The notes below the pieces were generated by a model. It saw only the letters and a program-made list of their open reading frames with translations. It was not told the origin of the DNA and made no database searches. A stretch of DNA of 7,936 nt from Cyanobacteriota bacterium (GTDB taxonomy: Bacteria > Cyanobacteriota > Cyanobacteriia > Phormidesmidales > Phormidesmidaceae). Within the stretch, counting starts at the first letter, position 1. Every line of letters begins with the position of its first letter. The position numbers and the translations under genes were made by a program. Shown here in pieces: positions 6,038 to 7,936 of the stretch. The stretch is from assembly GCA_027619675.1 (NCBI GenBank), contig JAQCHG010000057.1, forward strand, positions 1 to 7,936, read 5' to 3'.

Positions 6038-6449
6038 AGGTAACGGTGGATGCAAAACGGTTTTCAGGGGCGGCCATACCCAGGGGCTGACGGCAGATCC
6101 AGTGCCGATTCCCTTCTGTTCGTCGGCACCGCTGGACCAGCGCCACGACGGCGTAAAGGACTTTAGCCGTTGGTGGGAAAGCCCCGTCCTTGGGGGCCAT
6201 GGCCTGGTTACAGGGTGACAAATGGTAGGGGGAACAGTCAGGGCAGTTTTACGGAACCGTTACAGGTCACTCCCTCACCCCTGGGGGACCCTACCGAAAC
6301 CGTCCCCTGGCAGTTCAACCCCAAGCCCAGCGCCTGCTGGGCCTCAAATTTCCACCGCAGGAACAATCCTGGGGCCGTCAGCCTGTAAGTTCAAAAAGGG
6401 TTCCGTGTGGAATGGAATCCCTGCATGTCCCTTGAGTCGGTGTTTAGCC
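6038..6449. other. Divergent spacer between the TPR and phzF genes
   Basis: About 410 bases separate the two divergently read genes, so both promoters should be here, but no convincing -35/-10 pair is visible on either strand. The left half has three consecutive stem-loops (separate entry). The direct repeat GTTACAGG occurs at 6207-6214 and 6259-6266, 52 bases apart. TTCC-GTGT-GGAA (6401-6412) is a small dyad before phzF. An open frame runs through the right part in the phzF frame, but its composition is not protein-like. Confidence 0.6.
6102..6169. other. Cluster of three adjacent stem-loops
   Basis: GTGCCGA (6102-6108) pairs with TCGGCAC (6123-6129). CGCTG (6130-6134) pairs with CAGCG (6138-6142). 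CGGC-g-TAAA (6149-6157) pairs with TTTA-GCCG (6162-6169), with one bulged G. They follow each other with little spacing, as in a folded RNA leader or small RNA. The cluster would lie 65-132 bases before the TPR start on the minus strand. No known riboswitch class is recognised. Confidence 0.4.
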
Positions 6450-7373
6450 ATGGCTGTGTCCACCCGCGAATCGTCCGCCCGTGAAATGGCCCCCCGTGAA
6501 CGGGTCCCCCGTGCCCAGACCATCGTGCAGGTCGATGCCTTTAGCGATCGCCCCTTTGCTGGCAACCCTGCCGCCGTCTGCGTCCTCGCCAGCGCCGCCG
6601 ATGAGGGCTGGATGCAGGCGGTGGCGGCGGAAATGAACCTGTCGGAAACCGCCTTTCTGTACCCCACCGAGGGGGGCTACCACCTGCGCTGGTTTACCCC
6701 CACCACCGAGGTGGATCTCTGCGGCCACGCCACCCTGGCCAGCGCCCATGTCCTTTGGCGAGAGGGGTATTTGCCGTTAGACCAGACCGCCCGTTTTCAC
6801 ACCCGCAGCGGTCTGCTCACCGCCGAGTTACAGGACGACTGGATTACCCTCAACTTCCCCAGTCAGCCCGTTACCGCCGTGACCCCCGAACCCGTATTGC
6901 TCAAGGCGCTGCGGGGACAAGAGCCCGTTTTTGTGGGGGTGAATCGTGGGGGAGCCGAGGGCAATTTCTTGGTGGAACTGGCCTCAGAAGCCCATGTCAC
7001 CTCCCTACAGCCGGACTTTGCCCTGATGAAAACCCTGCCCGCCATGGGGGTGATCGTCACCAGTGCCGCCGAAGACCCAGCGGTGGATTTTGTGTCCCGC
7101 TACTTTGCCCCGGCGGCGGGCATTGACGAAGACCCCGTCACCGGATCCGCCCACTGCTCCCTTGCCCCCTACTGGCAGGCAAAACTGGGCAAAGCGGAGT
7201 TTTTGGCCCATCAAGTTTCCGCGCGGGGGGGGCGGCTGAAGGTGCGCTGCCAGGGGGATGGCCAAGGGTCGGGGCAAGGCGATCGCGTGTTCATCAGCGG
7301 CCAAGCGGTGACGGTGATGCGGGGAGAGTTGATGGGAGGGGAGAGAGGGAGAGGGGGAGAGAGGGAGGCGTAG
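6450..7373 (+). CDS. PhzF-family isomerase/epimerase
   Basis: The 307-residue protein belongs to the PhzF family, two-lobed cytoplasmic enzymes related to diaminopimelate epimerase. Some isomerise small metabolites, but for most members the substrate is unknown. Visible are the opening IVQVDAFSDRPFAGNPAAVC (25-44), NLSETAF with the likely catalytic Glu66 (63-69), DLCGHATLA (89-97) in the first lobe, and DEDPVTGSAHC (226-236) in the second. There are no phenazine genes nearby, so a phenazine role is unlikely. The ATG at 6450 or the one at 6486 could be the start; the first adds an Arg/Glu-rich leader (STRESSAREMAPRER) and neither has a strong Shine-Dalgarno. The family core ends near QAVTVMRGEL (285-294). 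The last 13 residues, MGGERGRGGEREA, come mostly from a purine-only tract and look like read-through of low-complexity DNA. Confidence 0.9.
   Translation: MAVSTRESSAREMAPRERVPRAQTIVQVDAFSDRPFAGNPAAVCVLASAADEGWMQAVAAEMNLSETAFLYPTEGGYHLRWFTPTTEVDLCGHATLASAHVLWREGYLPLDQTARFHTRSGLLTAELQDDWITLNFPSQPVTAVTPEPVLLKALRGQEPVFVGVNRGGAEGNFLVELASEAHVTSLQPDFALMKTLPAMGVIVTSAAEDPAVDFVSRYFAPAAGIDEDPVTGSAHCSLAPYWQAKLGKAEFLAHQVSARGGRLKVRCQGDGQGSGQGDRVFISGQAVTVMRGELMGGERGRGGEREA
7334..7368 (+). repeat. 35-base uninterrupted purine tract
   Basis: From 7334 to 7368 the plus strand contains only G and A, in irregular GGGA and GAGA units. It encodes the C-terminal Gly/Arg/Glu tail of the PhzF-like protein and ends just before its stop codon. 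Such tracts can slip during replication or form triplex DNA. It lies at the junction of two convergent genes. Confidence 0.85.
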
Positions 7374-7377
7374 GATA

Positions 7378-7839
7378 CTACTGCGGCAGGGGGGCATAGC
7401 TAAAGGTGACGTTGTACTCGCGGCACCAAATGCTGACGGCGGCATAGTCGGCGGCATCCACATCCGCAGGAATCAGGTATCGCTGAGATCCCGTGGTCGC
7501 GACCAAGTCCCCTAGGCTGACATAGTCTCCTTCGGCAATGGCTGAGGGCACGATCGCATCTCGATGCAGCACCACCAGTAGGTCAGGGCCAGCTTCCGTA
7601 GTGAAGGCGTCATCGAATACCACATAGGGTTGGCCATCAATGGTTTCTAGGGTGACGGCCCCCGTTACCTCGTGACCAACACCAATGAACGCCTCTGGGT
7701 TGGGCAGAGCCTGGGCCAGGGCGGGGGCCGATACCGCTGGGGTTGGCCCCTGGGCTTGAAAGGCGACACTTTCGAGGGCGATCGCGGTGACGAGGCCAAC
7801 GGTGGCCAATAGGGCAGTGGTCAGGGCAGTGCGGGTCAT
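7378..7839 (-). CDS. Exported DM13-domain protein
   Basis: The 153-residue product starts with a signal peptide or N-terminal membrane anchor (MTRTALTTALLATVGLVTAIALESVAF). A Pro/Ala-rich linker follows (about 29-48), with a possible cleavage near ALAQA. Residues about 50-150 fit a DM13 domain, a small beta fold proposed to take part in extracytoplasmic redox reactions with a conserved cysteine. The key features are GHEVTGAVTLETIDGQPYV, the FDDAFTTEAGPDLLVVLH segment, YLIPADVDAADYAAVSIWC and the final EYNVTFSYAPL, where C139 is the only cysteine. The ATG at 7839 has GGAA about 9 bases upstream, a weak ribosome site, and begins the signal peptide. The gene converges on phzF with only 4 bases between stop codons, and no hairpin terminator separates them. 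Partner and function are unknown. Confidence 0.84.
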   Translation of the reverse strand: MTRTALTTALLATVGLVTAIALESVAFQAQGPTPAVSAPALAQALPNPEAFIGVGHEVTGAVTLETIDGQPYVVFDDAFTTEAGPDLLVVLHRDAIVPSAIAEGDYVSLGDLVATTGSQRYLIPADVDAADYAAVSIWCREYNVTFSYAPLPQ

Positions 7840-7936
7840 GGCAAAGTTCCAGTCAAGACACCCCCACTATCGACACCCTCTGTGAGAACCTTTTGACCCT
7901 GACCTGAGTAACCCCTGAGGATGCCTGCCCCCTCTC
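7840..7936 (-). promoter_or_regulatory. Upstream region of the DM13 gene
   Basis: These 97 bases should hold the promoter and leader of the DM13 gene. No clear -35/-10 pair is seen. CCTGAG appears twice (7900-7905 and 7914-7919) as a short direct repeat. The window ends before any further gene can be identified. Confidence 0.3.

Noticed and set aside
5952..6221. Minus-strand open frame upstream of and overlapping the TPR gene start
   Set aside because: It overlaps the TPR start in another frame, covers the stem-loop cluster and shows no recognisable domain.
6222..6449. N-terminal extension of the PhzF-like protein by 76 codons
   Set aside because: The added residues are Pro/Ser-rich without family similarity, and PhzF proteins normally start just before the QVDAF motif.

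Overview
The window looks like chromosomal DNA of a GC-rich cyanobacterium. The main evidence is the palindrome GCGATCGC (HIP1), read 14 times in 7.9 kb. Gene content agrees: an aspartate kinase with several C-terminal ACT domains, a DWARF27/DUF4033 protein, a thioredoxin-type PAPS reductase and a TPR protein with a cyanobacterial-looking central domain. A Leptolyngbya-like or related filamentous lineage is plausible, but that is inference. I see no tRNA, rRNA, CRISPR array, transposase or phage gene.

Layout. Bases 1-1757 hold two plus-strand genes sharing one base: the 3' part of lysC (aspartate kinase), then a BtuF-like cobalamin-binding-family protein with no signal peptide. A secreted CHRD-domain protein follows (1914-2429). 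Next is a 426-base non-coding stretch with strong hairpins and a promoter-like region, leading to cysH (2856-3587). CysH and a minus-strand D27-like gene (3977-4669) converge on a 389-base stretch. That stretch is dense in inverted repeats and may encode a structured RNA or be a mobile-element remnant. Further right on the minus strand is a TPR protein ending in a CD225/dispanin-like membrane domain (4868-6037). It diverges from a PhzF-family gene (6450-7373) across about 410 bases containing three back-to-back stem-loops. PhzF ends 4 bases from the end of a minus-strand secreted DM13-domain gene (7378-7839).

How the genes relate. Most appear to be independent housekeeping or accessory genes. 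LysC supplies the aspartate pathway (Lys, Thr, Met) and CysH supplies reduced sulfur for Cys and Met, so both touch methionine supply. The cobalamin-binding-like protein joined to lysC could belong to the same theme through B12-dependent methionine synthesis, but that is speculative. CHRD and DM13 proteins are both predicted to be exported. No defence or mobile gene system is evident. The least explained items are the TPR-dispanin fusion, the structured region before the D27 gene, the hairpin cluster between the TPR and phzF genes, and a 3-kb stretch without HIP1 sites (1718-4721).
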